From CAZCDS01 sp964497585 (GTDB lineage Bacteria; Desulfobacterota; Desulfomonilia; Desulfomonilales; Desulfomonilaceae), in assembly GCA_964497585.1 (NCBI GenBank), contig CAZCDS010000001.1:1-64000 (forward strand): DNA of 64,000 bases. The letters run 5' to 3'. Below, in pieces: positions 18,784 through 27,621 of this stretch. Position numbers and translations under genes: made by a program. Below the pieces are notes generated by a model that saw nothing but the letters and a program-made list of their open reading frames with translations, ran no database searches and was not told the origin of the DNA. How positions within the stretch are numbered: the first letter of the stretch is position 1; the number at the start of each line of letters is the position of its first letter.

Positions 18784-20931
18784 TCACCAGACCGACTCTC
18801 GCCCGAATACGGAACCCTTGCTCGGGCTACCGCGTTGTCCCCGTTTTGTTGCTGATCCCCACTTCGTCGGGCCTTCCTCTCTCCCTTTCTTCTCTCTGGG
18901 GGGAGAGGAAATCTCCGCAAGCACGACGCCCGGCAGAGACTGTATTTTCCTGACCCTGTACTTTCGAAGGGGACCCTTGATCAGTCTCTGCCACCACCTC
19001 AGGGGCAGGACGGCGAATACTCTTCTCCCGTGCTCCAGGTTAAATTTCGTCAGCTTCGGCAGGTCCTTGCCCCGGTCCATCGCAGGAAATGCGATGCGGA
19101 TTCGGTCACCTTCGATTAGACTCGGCGAGAGATACGGTTGTGAAAAGAAAAGGGAGTCGGGGGGAATCCGTGCCATCGCAGTGGTTTCGAGCCAGTAATT
19201 GCCCGCTCGAGCCCCCCGGTGATTGGGATAATCGTAAAAAAAGGCAACCAACCCGGCCCAAGTCATCGAAACGATCAGCAGTACCCACGCGGCGCCGCGT
19301 AACGGTCTGGATCCTTCGGTCCGGATGAGATGACCTGCCACCAGGAGGAAGGCCAGGAACAGAAACATGATCTGGGGAACTATGAGCAATGGAAATTCCA
19401 GGTTGTCAAGGGTGACACCCGGCCTGTAGATCAAATAGAAGAACCCGCAACCAGTCAGAATTGCGATGCACGCGATCACGGGAAGTCCAAAGGGGAGCCC
19501 CCACTCCCTTTTCAGTCGCCTCAGTGCGTACGCGCACAGAATGGACGCGAAGGGCAAACCGGCCAGGTAGTACCTGAAGTTGAGGCTCATTCCGCCGTAT
19601 TCGTGCGGCTCGCACGAGTAGTACCCTACGAAAGTGACCGGAACGATGAAGAGTATGCACAGCTCGGCAAAATAGGGGTCGCGCCTCCAGACTGCCGCCA
19701 GCGGGACCATGAGAAGAGCGAGGTACGGCAGGCTTTGGAGCAGGGCCTTCTTGTGGGCGCCGATGTAGATCATGCCGCCTCCTGAACTCCGCTCCAGCGA
19801 CGGGAGTTCGTCGGCCGGATGAAGCGCTCGAACGTCCACTACTGAAACAAAACCCTGGAGAAGAGTTATCCTCAGGAACGCCCGGCCTTGCGGCATCAGG
19901 GAGACCGCCAACAGAAAAGCGAGCGCCGCGGATATCAGAAGGATTCTCCGCTTGCGGACGAAATCCGAGCAAAAAGGGCGTGTCATGACCCAAACCAAAC
20001 CGGTCACCGCTCCTGCGCCGACCAAGAGGTGAGAGGGCAACCCCGAGCCCGGTCCGTAACTTATAGGGGTGAAAACACCAAACTTGACGTAGTTCGTCCA
20101 AGCGAGGATCGTCAGTCCCGGCACGGTCCCCAGCAACACCGCGGTCGTCTCTCGAAAACGAGCCGGCCTGGCAAAGAGAAAGGGAAGAACGACCGCAGGC
20201 AGGGCCAGCAGGCTGTCCAGACGAACTCCCGGCGCTATTCCGCCCACAAGGCCCGCCGCAAACCCCAGCAACAATGCGGTCCGCGTGCTCTGCGCATAGT
20301 ACGCGCTTATCCCCAGGTAGAACGAGACCATGATAAAGAGCAGAGCCGTCATGTGAGGCCAGGCCGCCTGCGAATATTCCCACGCGAAGGTGGCAAAGAT
20401 GAAGATCAGACAGGAATTCAACGCGAGGTTGTCGTCACCAAAGAGCTTCATCGCGCACGCGAAACAGAGGGCTACCACTCCGATGAACGCCAGCGCGTTC
20501 ACGACGAACAGACCGTAGAATCCCAACGCCCCATAGAACGGAAGGCTGATGATCGGGAATAGGTACGGCCACCGGGGCACTACACGGCCTTTACTTATAG
20601 GTAGATGGCGGTGACTCAGCTCGATTGAAGGGAGCTCGGAATATCCGTTCCACAGCTCCAGTGTGCCGGTAGCGGCAAAGTCCCGGCTCATCCAGTGGTA
20701 GCATGCCTCGTCGATGAGCAGATACCCCGGCACGATTGCAAACCAGGAAATGATCAGATGTATCAGGCCCAGGCCGACCAGGAGATAGACTTTGCTTCGG
20801 GTGGTAGCGAACCACGGACGGTCTTGGGCTTCCGGTTGTCCGTTCTCAAGTATTGAAGTCTCTTTTCTCACGGTTCGCTTCCGATCAGGCCATGCATCCC
20901 GCCGGCAGATAATACCGTTCTTTTGATACAT
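18784..20931 (-). CDS. GT39-like polytopic membrane glycosyltransferase
   Basis: About 715 residues from ATG 20931 (the frame is open to 21114; a GTG at 20871 with GGAAG upstream is an alternative). There are roughly 11-12 membrane helices. The first periplasmic loop holds YLLIDEACYHWMSRDF, the acidic motif of GT-C/PMT-type transferases that take sugar from a polyprenyl-phosphate donor. A PPHM-like loop (QAAWPHMTALLF) follows. The C-terminal periplasmic region is hydrophilic. The last 35 residues (PPREKKGREEGP onward) are basic, low complexity and encoded by a CCTCTC/GAGAGG inverted repeat, so the tail may be acquired. It probably works with the downstream GT2 lipid-sugar synthase. Confidence 0.75.
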   Translation of the reverse strand: MYQKNGIICRRDAWPDRKRTVRKETSILENGQPEAQDRPWFATTRSKVYLLVGLGLIHLIISWFAIVPGYLLIDEACYHWMSRDFAATGTLELWNGYSELPSIELSHRHLPISKGRVVPRWPYLFPIISLPFYGALGFYGLFVVNALAFIGVVALCFACAMKLFGDDNLALNSCLIFIFATFAWEYSQAAWPHMTALLFIMVSFYLGISAYYAQSTRTALLLGFAAGLVGGIAPGVRLDSLLALPAVVLPFLFARPARFRETTAVLLGTVPGLTILAWTNYVKFGVFTPISYGPGSGLPSHLLVGAGAVTGLVWVMTRPFCSDFVRKRRILLISAALAFLLAVSLMPQGRAFLRITLLQGFVSVVDVRALHPADELPSLERSSGGGMIYIGAHKKALLQSLPYLALLMVPLAAVWRRDPYFAELCILFIVPVTFVGYYSCEPHEYGGMSLNFRYYLAGLPFASILCAYALRRLKREWGLPFGLPVIACIAILTGCGFFYLIYRPGVTLDNLEFPLLIVPQIMFLFLAFLLVAGHLIRTEGSRPLRGAAWVLLIVSMTWAGLVAFFYDYPNHRGARAGNYWLETTAMARIPPDSLFFSQPYLSPSLIEGDRIRIAFPAMDRGKDLPKLTKFNLEHGRRVFAVLPLRWWQRLIKGPLRKYRVRKIQSLPGVVLAEISSPPREKKGREEGPTKWGSATKRGQRGSPSKGSVFGRESVW

Positions 20932-21162
20932 TATCCAACCGACTTCGCATACTGTCCGACGACATACAACGCATTGAAGCCAGATTGTCGCAAAAAACCG
21001 AGTGAGCCTATGCGCCTCCACGGTCAGGTCCTTGCCAATCGAGAAGGTCTCTGCTAGTTCTCTCAGGCGCCTCTGCCGGAAGAGGCAGGCGGCCAAGATA
21101 AGGAAGAGGATCACCCGTTCCGGCCTGCATCCCTACCAAGCAGGCAGATCGAAGAGAGACGC

Positions 21163-23403
21163 ATGTCTCAATCCTTCGGTTTCATAGACGTTGCAATTCC
21201 CTTGCCCATTTCGGGTCCGTTCACGTACAGCGTCCCGGACCCACTTCAGCCGCGGGTACGGTTCGGATCCAGGGTACTGGTTCCCTTCAGGAATAAGATA
21301 CGCGCAGGATTTGTGGTGAATACGTGCCGTTCGGATCCTCCGGTGACGGATATTCGAGAAATCGTCGACATTCCCGAAGAGCCGCCTTACCTCACGACCG
21401 CGCTCTGGGAGTTCATCCTCTGGATGGCCGATTACTATCTCCTTCCGCCGGGGCTGGTTCTTCGCACCGCGCTTCCTCCCGGATCGGACAGGCGATCTCA
21501 GCCGTGGGCCGTACTCACGTCTGAAGGGCGGAAATGGTTCGGCGGACTGGGTAAGGACGAGGGATTGACGCTTCCAGGCAAGTTCGTGCGGTCGGGCGTC
21601 ATTCTCCGCCGCGAATTGACGGATGCCATCGGTGCTGCGCAGGTCGATGAGGCGCTCAAACGGACGTGGATACGTATTGAGGAGCGAATTGCACGACCGC
21701 GCGTCAGTCTCAGGAAACAGAACCTACCCGAGCTTCTCGACCCGGCCGATCCCCGAGCCCAACCGCTTGAAGAGCCTCCCGAGATGACGCCGGATCAGCA
21801 CTCCGCGTTCCGGATGATCAGGGAGGCCATTGACCGAGGAGAATTCAGCCCTTTTCTCCTGTTCGGTGTCACCGGCTCGGGCAAGACCGAGGTATACCTT
21901 CGAGCGATTGCAGAAACCCGCGCCCGATCGAAACAGTCTCTCGTACTCGTGCCCGAGATCGCCCTCACCCCGCAATTGGCGCGCCGATTCCTGAGGCGTC
22001 TCGGAGGGGGAGTTGCGCTCTTCCACAGCGGCCTGACCCGGTCCCAGCGGCTCGACGAGTGGCGGAGAATCCGTACCGGAAGCGTCAACGTGGTTATCGC
22101 GGCCCGTTCGGGCATCTTCGTGCCATTCGAGAACCTCGGCCTGATCGTCGTCGACGAGGAGCACGACCCCTCTTACAAGCAGCAGGACAGATGCCCGTAC
22201 AACGCCAGGGACATGGCGCTGGCCAGGGGAAAGCTCGAGGATGCATGTGTCATCCTTGGCAGCGCCACCCCTTCCTTTGAAACCTTTGTCAATGCGCAGC
22301 GAGGCAGGATAACCCGTCTGGATTTGCCTTCAAGGCACCATGGGGGAGACCTTCCCGCGGTGGAGGTGGTCGACCTCAAGGAGTCCAGCGGTGTTCGCAA
22401 AACAGGCGCCTTTCTCACGCCAGTATTGGTCAAGGCCATCGAGACCGCGCTAGGCCGGAAGGAGCAAGTGGTTTTGTTCCTCAACCGCAGGGGATTCGAC
22501 ACGTTTGTGCAGTGCCGCTCGTGCGGAGAGGTTTTCAAGTGCCCCAACTGCGATGTCACGCTCACCCACCATAAACGTGCCAAGAGTCTCCAATGTCACA
22601 TGTGCGGCTATTCGCAGGCCGCGCCGCCTCTCTGCGGCAAGTGCGGAGGAGCGGACCTCTTCTTCGGAGGTGTCGGGACCCAAAAGGTGGTTGACGAGCT
22701 GACCACTCTCTTCGTTGACGCTCGTGTCGAGAGGCTGGACCGCGACGCGACCCGTCGGAGAGACGATCTCGAAGGCATACTCGACCGGTTCAGAAACAAG
22801 GAAATAGACATCCTCGCGGGGACACAGATGATCGTCAAAGGACACGATTTCCCTGGCATCTCCCTGGTGGGAGTGCTCTGCGGAGACCTCTCACTTCACT
22901 TCCCGGACTTCAGGGCGGGGGAACGAACCTTCCAAATGATCACCCAGGTAGCAGGGAGGACCGGCCGGGCAAGCGATTCGGGTCGGGTGATACTCCAAAC
23001 CTTCGATCCCAGTCACGACGCAATACGTCACGCGGCCACCCACTCGTACGAGGCATTCTTCGAAGGAGATTCGGTCCTCCGCAAGGAATTGCTATATCCG
23101 CCCTTCGGCCACCTGATCCTGATCAGAGTTGAAGGAAACAGCGAGAAGAGGGTCGAGAATAAAGCAATCAAGATCGGGCGGGCCGCACGCCTGCTCAAGG
23201 GGCATTCAAGTGAGGTCCTGATCCTCGGCCCAGCTCCCGCGCCGAGACGAAAAGTGATCGGGCGCTTCCGCTGGCAACTCCTGCTCAAGGCCGGAACCCG
23301 TGCGCCATTGCGAAACCTCGTCCGGGAATTGTTGAATGAGGGATATCTGAAGGGAGCCGGTTTCAAAATCGTGGTGGACGTCGATCCCATGGACATGTTG
23401 TAG
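21163..23403 (+). CDS. priA: Primosomal protein N' (replication restart helicase PriA)
   Basis: A 746-residue superfamily 2 helicase that recognises stalled forks and reloads DnaB. The N-terminal DNA-binding domain is at 1-200. Walker A GVTGSGKT is at 235-242 and Walker B DEEH at 331-334. Between the helicase lobes lies the zinc-binding insert with the paired cysteines CRSCGEVFKCPNC and CHMCGYS...CGKCGG. Motif GTQMIVKGHDFPG follows in lobe two. The ATG has GAGAGA upstream. The length is normal. It is divergent from the GT39-like gene and is the most diagnostic housekeeping gene of this section. Confidence 0.97.
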   Translation: MSQSFGFIDVAIPLPISGPFTYSVPDPLQPRVRFGSRVLVPFRNKIRAGFVVNTCRSDPPVTDIREIVDIPEEPPYLTTALWEFILWMADYYLLPPGLVLRTALPPGSDRRSQPWAVLTSEGRKWFGGLGKDEGLTLPGKFVRSGVILRRELTDAIGAAQVDEALKRTWIRIEERIARPRVSLRKQNLPELLDPADPRAQPLEEPPEMTPDQHSAFRMIREAIDRGEFSPFLLFGVTGSGKTEVYLRAIAETRARSKQSLVLVPEIALTPQLARRFLRRLGGGVALFHSGLTRSQRLDEWRRIRTGSVNVVIAARSGIFVPFENLGLIVVDEEHDPSYKQQDRCPYNARDMALARGKLEDACVILGSATPSFETFVNAQRGRITRLDLPSRHHGGDLPAVEVVDLKESSGVRKTGAFLTPVLVKAIETALGRKEQVVLFLNRRGFDTFVQCRSCGEVFKCPNCDVTLTHHKRAKSLQCHMCGYSQAAPPLCGKCGGADLFFGGVGTQKVVDELTTLFVDARVERLDRDATRRRDDLEGILDRFRNKEIDILAGTQMIVKGHDFPGISLVGVLCGDLSLHFPDFRAGERTFQMITQVAGRTGRASDSGRVILQTFDPSHDAIRHAATHSYEAFFEGDSVLRKELLYPPFGHLILIRVEGNSEKRVENKAIKIGRAARLLKGHSSEVLILGPAPAPRRKVIGRFRWQLLLKAGTRAPLRNLVRELLNEGYLKGAGFKIVVDVDPMDML

Positions 23404-23779
23404 CTGTGTTCGGCAGCCCCTTTTTTCCCGCACGCGCGGAATCATCGCCGATACCTCCCGAGGCCCCCCCTGGACATCACAAGGTTCAACAGGTCCCTCA
23501 GAGAAAGCCGCTTGCTTTTCCTTATATCAATGCGCTTTCAAAGAAGTGACATTGACCCCGCGTCCTCGCGGGGCAGGCCACTTTCAATATCCCTCCGCAC
23601 GCCTTTTCAAGGGGGGGCAAGTCCAGTTGCCCGCTTTAGCAACGGGGGGACAGGGAGGATTTCATTCAGTAGGCGAGGGGCCGAGACGCCTGAATCTCAT
23701 CGATTCGAACGCTCACAGGTATGAATCGTCGGCCATATAGGGTAAAGTAGAAACATCGGTTGCATGATACGGAGGAACG
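23404..23779. other. 376-base intergenic region after priA
   Basis: No supportable gene. It contains a degenerate copy of the C-rich dispersed palindrome (23623-23663), and a clear GGAGG for the thioredoxin gene at its right end. Confidence 0.5.
23623..23663 (-). repeat. Degenerate copy of C-rich palindromic intergenic repeat
   Basis: On the minus strand the segment begins GAAATCCTCCCTGTCCCCCC and continues with GTTGCTAAAGCGGGCAACTGG. It follows the same AAATCCCCC-GCTAAAG-GGG pattern as the better-preserved repeat at 34307-34351, with several mismatches. Confidence 0.4.
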
Positions 23780-24211
23780 ATGAAGAAATCGGGCGTGATA
23801 ATTATTACGATCCTCTTGTTCCTGGCCGTGGGCGGATTGATCATCGCGTGGTCCGTCTACCGGACACCGGATAAAGATCTCGGCGGGGTACGCTCTTTCA
23901 CGGACGAGAACTTCCGGACAGAGGTCGTTGAGACGTCCAAAACAAAGCCGGTCCTGGTCGATTTCTACGCGAGCTGGTGTGTTCCGTGCTACATGCTGGA
24001 GCCCATCCTCGAAGAGGTCGCCAAAGACCTTAAGGGCAAGGCCGTTATCGGCAAGGTGGACACCGACAGGAACATGATCTCCCGCCGTTTCGGAGTGCAG
24101 AGAGTGCCGACGATTTTCATCATTCGGAACGGAGAGGTAAAGGACGCGATTTCCGGCGTGCCCACCAAGAAAACAATAATCGAAATGCTCAGGAAATTCG
24201 GAGCCTCCTAG
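23780..24211 (+). CDS. Membrane-anchored thioredoxin-like protein
   Basis: A 143-residue protein. One N-terminal membrane helix (about 6-26) anchors a thioredoxin domain, presumably in the periplasm. The active site is SWCVPC (Cys67, Cys70), preceded by KPVLVDFYA and followed by the cis-proline segment RVPTIFII. It would reduce or shuffle disulfides of exported proteins. GGAGG lies six bases before the ATG. The yqeB-like gene starts 15 bases after the stop, so the two are an operon. Confidence 0.9.
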   Translation: MKKSGVIIITILLFLAVGGLIIAWSVYRTPDKDLGGVRSFTDENFRTEVVETSKTKPVLVDFYASWCVPCYMLEPILEEVAKDLKGKAVIGKVDTDRNMISRRFGVQRVPTIFIIRNGEVKDAISGVPTKKTIIEMLRKFGAS

Positions 24212-24226
24212 GGGAGAGCGAAAGAG

Positions 24227-25042
24227 ATGGCTCAGAGCCTTTCAGAGTTGAAGATCATCATCAAGGGAGCCGGTGAGATGGCCACGGGAGTAGCCTCTCG
24301 TCTTCACCGGTCAGGCTTCACGAGGCTCCTGCTGACCGAGATCGAGAGGCCGCTCGCTGTCCGGCGCACAGTAAGCTTCTGCGAGGTTGTTCATGACGGC
24401 GGGTGCACGGTCGAAGGCATAAGGGCCGAACGGATCGACGATCCCGAACAGGCAGCCGAAGCCTGGCAAAAAGGGATTGTGCCCGTGCTCGTCGATCCCG
24501 CGTGCCACAGCAGGAACACGGTCAAACCAGACGTTCTTGTGGACGCAATACTGGCGAAGAGAAACACGGGTACAGGCATTGAAGACGCGGCCCTCGTTAT
24601 CGGCCTCGGCCCGGGGTTCCATGCAGCGGGAGACGTGCACTGCGTCGTCGAGACCAACCGGGGGCACGATCTTGGCCGATTGATCCTGCAGGGTCCGGCT
24701 TCGCCGAACACCGGCACACCTGGTGTTTTGGGCGGCCAGGCGATCAAACGAGTTCTCAGGGCACCCCGCGCTGGCGTCTTTCAATCGGACCTCGAGATCG
24801 GTACGATGGTTCGTGCAGGTCAGATCGTGGCTCACGTCGACGGCACACCGGTCACGTCCGCCTTGAATGGGGTTCTCAGAGGCCTTATACGGCCTGGAAC
24901 ATTGGTCCCTGAGGCCATCAAAGTCGGCGACGTGGACCCTCGGGGCGATCCTGCCTATTGCCGAACGATCTCCGAAAAGGCTCGGGCCATCGGCGGAGCA
25001 GTGCTCGAGGCCGTTTTGATGAAGTTCAACGTCCCAGCATAA
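24227..25042 (+). CDS. yqeB: Selenium-dependent molybdenum hydroxylase system protein, YqeB family
   Basis: A 271-residue protein of the EF2563/YqeB family, found in genomes that make molybdenum hydroxylases with a labile selenium ligand. The N-terminal Rossmann-like region has IIIKGAGEMATGVASRL. Further conserved-looking blocks are VIGLGPGFHAAGDVHCVVE and TGTPGVLGGQAIKRVLRAP, followed by a barrel-sandwich-like stretch VGDVDPRGD near the end. Its exact biochemical step is not known. No hydroxylase subunits, selD or yqeC are visible here, so the enzymes it serves must be elsewhere. Confidence 0.85.
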   Translation: MAQSLSELKIIIKGAGEMATGVASRLHRSGFTRLLLTEIERPLAVRRTVSFCEVVHDGGCTVEGIRAERIDDPEQAAEAWQKGIVPVLVDPACHSRNTVKPDVLVDAILAKRNTGTGIEDAALVIGLGPGFHAAGDVHCVVETNRGHDLGRLILQGPASPNTGTPGVLGGQAIKRVLRAPRAGVFQSDLEIGTMVRAGQIVAHVDGTPVTSALNGVLRGLIRPGTLVPEAIKVGDVDPRGDPAYCRTISEKARAIGGAVLEAVLMKFNVPA

Positions 25043-25183
25043 ACGTTCTCTGAAAAGATTTCCCAAGGAATGCCTTATTTGGGAAGGACCCTCCCTTCCA
25101 GAGTTTTAGCATTTTCCTCATCCGATCCAACCCTGGGACCCCCTGCTGGAACGGTCTCCCACACCTGGCTGGCGACGTTCCTG

Positions 25184-25212
25184 TTGAAATTTTTTGTATT
25201 TTAGGGTATAAG
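25184..25212 (+). promoter_or_regulatory. Sigma-70 promoter
   Basis: TTGAAA (25184-25189), a 17-base spacer containing a T-rich run, and TATAAG (25207-25212). Predicted start near 25219, about 50-60 bases before the phosphodiester-glycosidase-like gene. It is in the AT-richest patch of this region. Confidence 0.7.
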
Positions 25213-25270
25213 ATTAATATGGCGGTAAGGATCGCGCCTTAATTTATTTTGATCTCAACGATTTCGAGGG

Positions 25271-26548
25271 TTGTTGAAGTTGGGTAAGGGAGTTCTGTCG
25301 ACCGTAATTACGGTCCTCCTACTTTTCGGTACTTTGTGTGTTTCGTGGGGCCAGGACAAAGCGGTGTCCAGCCATGAAGGGGCTCGGCTCGCGCCCCACG
25401 ATCGAGATTTGGAAGGCAAACGAACGGATCGTAACGGGCATCGAGAGGTCAAGCCCCAGAAGACCACCAACAGGCCGTCAGCTTCCGTTGGCAAAAGTGA
25501 CCGAACTGGCCTCAAGGTTCAAAGCGATGCCGAGGTCCCCTCGGACACGGTTCGTCTGCCCGACCTGTGCAAGTTCTCGCTCCTTTCCGAGGACCCCCTG
25601 GAACTCGTGCAACTCGACGACATAAAACCCCTGTACACGTCGCCCTCGCTCCCCGGTGAGGGAATATGGCGCACTGCGTACTCGCCTCGGGACTCCTCGC
25701 GACGACCGGTCATCTACACCACCTTTTACCGGCCGAGCGTAAATTTCCCCAATGCCCTCGTCTACATGATGGTCATCGACATGCGACGGACCTTTATGCA
25801 GTACTACGTGGGTTCGCAGGAGCCTGCCGCGCGCGTGGCCGCGTCCGAGGTCGAGAGCGAAATGCGGCCGTGGGTCGTTGCCATTACCAACGCGATGTGG
25901 ATGCAGAGGCATTCCAGAGGGGCGGGAGCGATCTTCAGAGGGCGGGTGATCTACCCAATGGTCAACGGAATGGCTACACTGATCGTGTACAGGGACGGTT
26001 CCGTAGACATCCAGGAGTGGAGTTCCGACATTCCCGTGAATATGGTCCGCGACGCCCGTCAACTGAGATATCTGATCGTCAAGAATGGCATGGTCGTCAA
26101 ATCGGTCCTTCGTGAGGGCCGCTTGGAGGATTCCGAGATAGGCCTCGGATTCCTGCTTGGCGGCGGAGGGAAGGACTACGACGGGGATCACGCGTGGTAC
26201 GTGGCTGATCGCAGCGCGTTCGGCATTCGTCGGGACGGGAATCTCGTTTTCGCGATTGGTCATCACATCGGGACCCAGGATCTTGCCAAGGCTCTCGTGC
26301 TCGCCGGGTGTGAAAGAGGAATTCACGCGGATGCTAACCCCTCCAATATTGTTGGGAATCTCTACGTGAGAGATCCGCAGGGTACCTTGGTGCGAAAGTC
26401 CAAGCTCTCTCCGGAACAGTCCAAGTACGCGCTCAAACGATACGACTACGGGTACACCAAGGATTACTTCGCTTTCTTCTTCCGCCCCGATCGGCGCACT
26501 GCGGCACGAGCGTTGACACGCAGAAATACCAGGACACGCTCTCGCTAG
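25271..26548 (+). CDS. Secreted phosphodiester glycosidase-like (NAGPA domain) protein
   Basis: About 425 residues. The start is uncertain: the frame begins TTG TTG AAG TTG at 25271 and GAGGG sits directly before it, so TTG 25280 has the better spacing. A signal peptide (GVLSTVITVLLLFGTLCVSWG) is followed by a hydrophilic linker and a globular domain. DRSAFGIRRDGNLVFAIG and GCERGIHADANPSN match the pattern of the NAGPA fold (Arg-x-Ala/Phe-x-Gly ... Asp-Gly/Ala), members of which cleave sugar-phosphodiester bonds. The usual DGG is ADA here, so activity is uncertain. The next gene, also exported, starts 20 bases downstream. Confidence 0.65.
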   Translation: MLKLGKGVLSTVITVLLLFGTLCVSWGQDKAVSSHEGARLAPHDRDLEGKRTDRNGHREVKPQKTTNRPSASVGKSDRTGLKVQSDAEVPSDTVRLPDLCKFSLLSEDPLELVQLDDIKPLYTSPSLPGEGIWRTAYSPRDSSRRPVIYTTFYRPSVNFPNALVYMMVIDMRRTFMQYYVGSQEPAARVAASEVESEMRPWVVAITNAMWMQRHSRGAGAIFRGRVIYPMVNGMATLIVYRDGSVDIQEWSSDIPVNMVRDARQLRYLIVKNGMVVKSVLREGRLEDSEIGLGFLLGGGGKDYDGDHAWYVADRSAFGIRRDGNLVFAIGHHIGTQDLAKALVLAGCERGIHADANPSNIVGNLYVRDPQGTLVRKSKLSPEQSKYALKRYDYGYTKDYFAFFFRPDRRTAARALTRRNTRTRSR

Positions 26549-26568
26549 AGACGGCACCCGGAGGAAGC

Positions 26569-27336
26569 ATGAAGAGGTACGCCGCATTCGTTTCCATCCT
26601 ATTGATTCCCGGATTGATTTCTCTCGGCTGGGCCGAGCTGAAGGATGTACCGGATCGGGAACGGGCCGACGGGCTGCTCCGTGAGGCCATCATCAAGGCC
26701 AACTCCGGTAAGCCGGTCGAAGCGGTGACCCTTTTCAACCAGAGCCTGAAGATCAGGCCCCGCAACGCAGCCGCATACTACAACCGCGGAAAGCTTCTCC
26801 TCAAAGAGGGAAGACCTGATCTGGCGCTCCGTGATCTGAACAAGGCGGTTAAACTGGAGCCCGACCTGGGGGGTGCCCACGTAGCTCGCGGAATAGCACA
26901 CCAGCTTAACGGCGACCACGCGAAGGCCGTCAAGGATTTCTCACAAGCGCTCAAGCTCGATCCGAAGAACGTTCGCGCGTTGTTTCACCGAGCCGCCCTG
27001 TATTTTGATGCCGCGCGGCCGGAGGCGGCGCTCAAAGACCTCACTCGCCTCCTTAAGATCCGTCCGGGCAACACGAAAGCTCTGGGAAACCGGGCTTCCC
27101 TTCTCCGCCAGCTTGGCCGTTACGATGAAGCGACACGGGATCTAATTGCGATCCTGGCCCTGGAGCCGAACAACGTTATGGCCATGAAGCATCTTGCGTT
27201 CATCTATTCCAAAAGGGGAAAACCCGGTAAGGCTGTCCGCTGGTACCAGACGGCGCTAAAGCTCGAACAGGACCAATCTGCGCGCAAACGTTTGAAGGAA
27301 GAGATTCGGCATCTGATGGAATCTCGGGTGCAATAG
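26569..27336 (+). CDS. Exported TPR-repeat protein
   Basis: A 255-residue protein with a signal peptide (residues 1-22, ending near GWA) and about five or six TPR units from residue 30 to 250. Examples are AAYYNRGKLLLKEGRPDLAL and ALFHRAALYFDAARPEAAL. No enzymatic domain is present. GGAGG lies directly before the ATG. It follows the NAGPA-like gene by 20 bases, so it probably acts as a periplasmic scaffold or partner for that protein. Confidence 0.85.
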   Translation: MKRYAAFVSILLIPGLISLGWAELKDVPDRERADGLLREAIIKANSGKPVEAVTLFNQSLKIRPRNAAAYYNRGKLLLKEGRPDLALRDLNKAVKLEPDLGGAHVARGIAHQLNGDHAKAVKDFSQALKLDPKNVRALFHRAALYFDAARPEAALKDLTRLLKIRPGNTKALGNRASLLRQLGRYDEATRDLIAILALEPNNVMAMKHLAFIYSKRGKPGKAVRWYQTALKLEQDQSARKRLKEEIRHLMESRVQ

Positions 27337-27621
27337 AGCAACCTGCGCGACAGGAAGAGAATACCCGTGTACTGTCGAGGAGGCGGCCGCGGAATTCCGT
27401 GGCGAATCCCTGCAATTGCTATGGTAATCGCCTCTTGCATGGAATTGTGGGGCATCTGGTCACGCATACTTCGGAATAGGCGCGTAAAATCGTGGTGACT
27501 CCATCCATTTTCCCTTGACTCGCGTGTCAACGGCGAGTAAACTTCTAAAGTTCTTCTCGAACTTGCACCCTGGGCTGTTTTTTCAGTCTCCCCTGAATCA
27601 TAGATGAAAGGAGTAGTGTCC

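Noticed and set aside
25478..26587. Minus-strand frame of 369 codons
   Set aside because: Antisense to the NAGPA-like gene, which has a signal peptide and family motifs.
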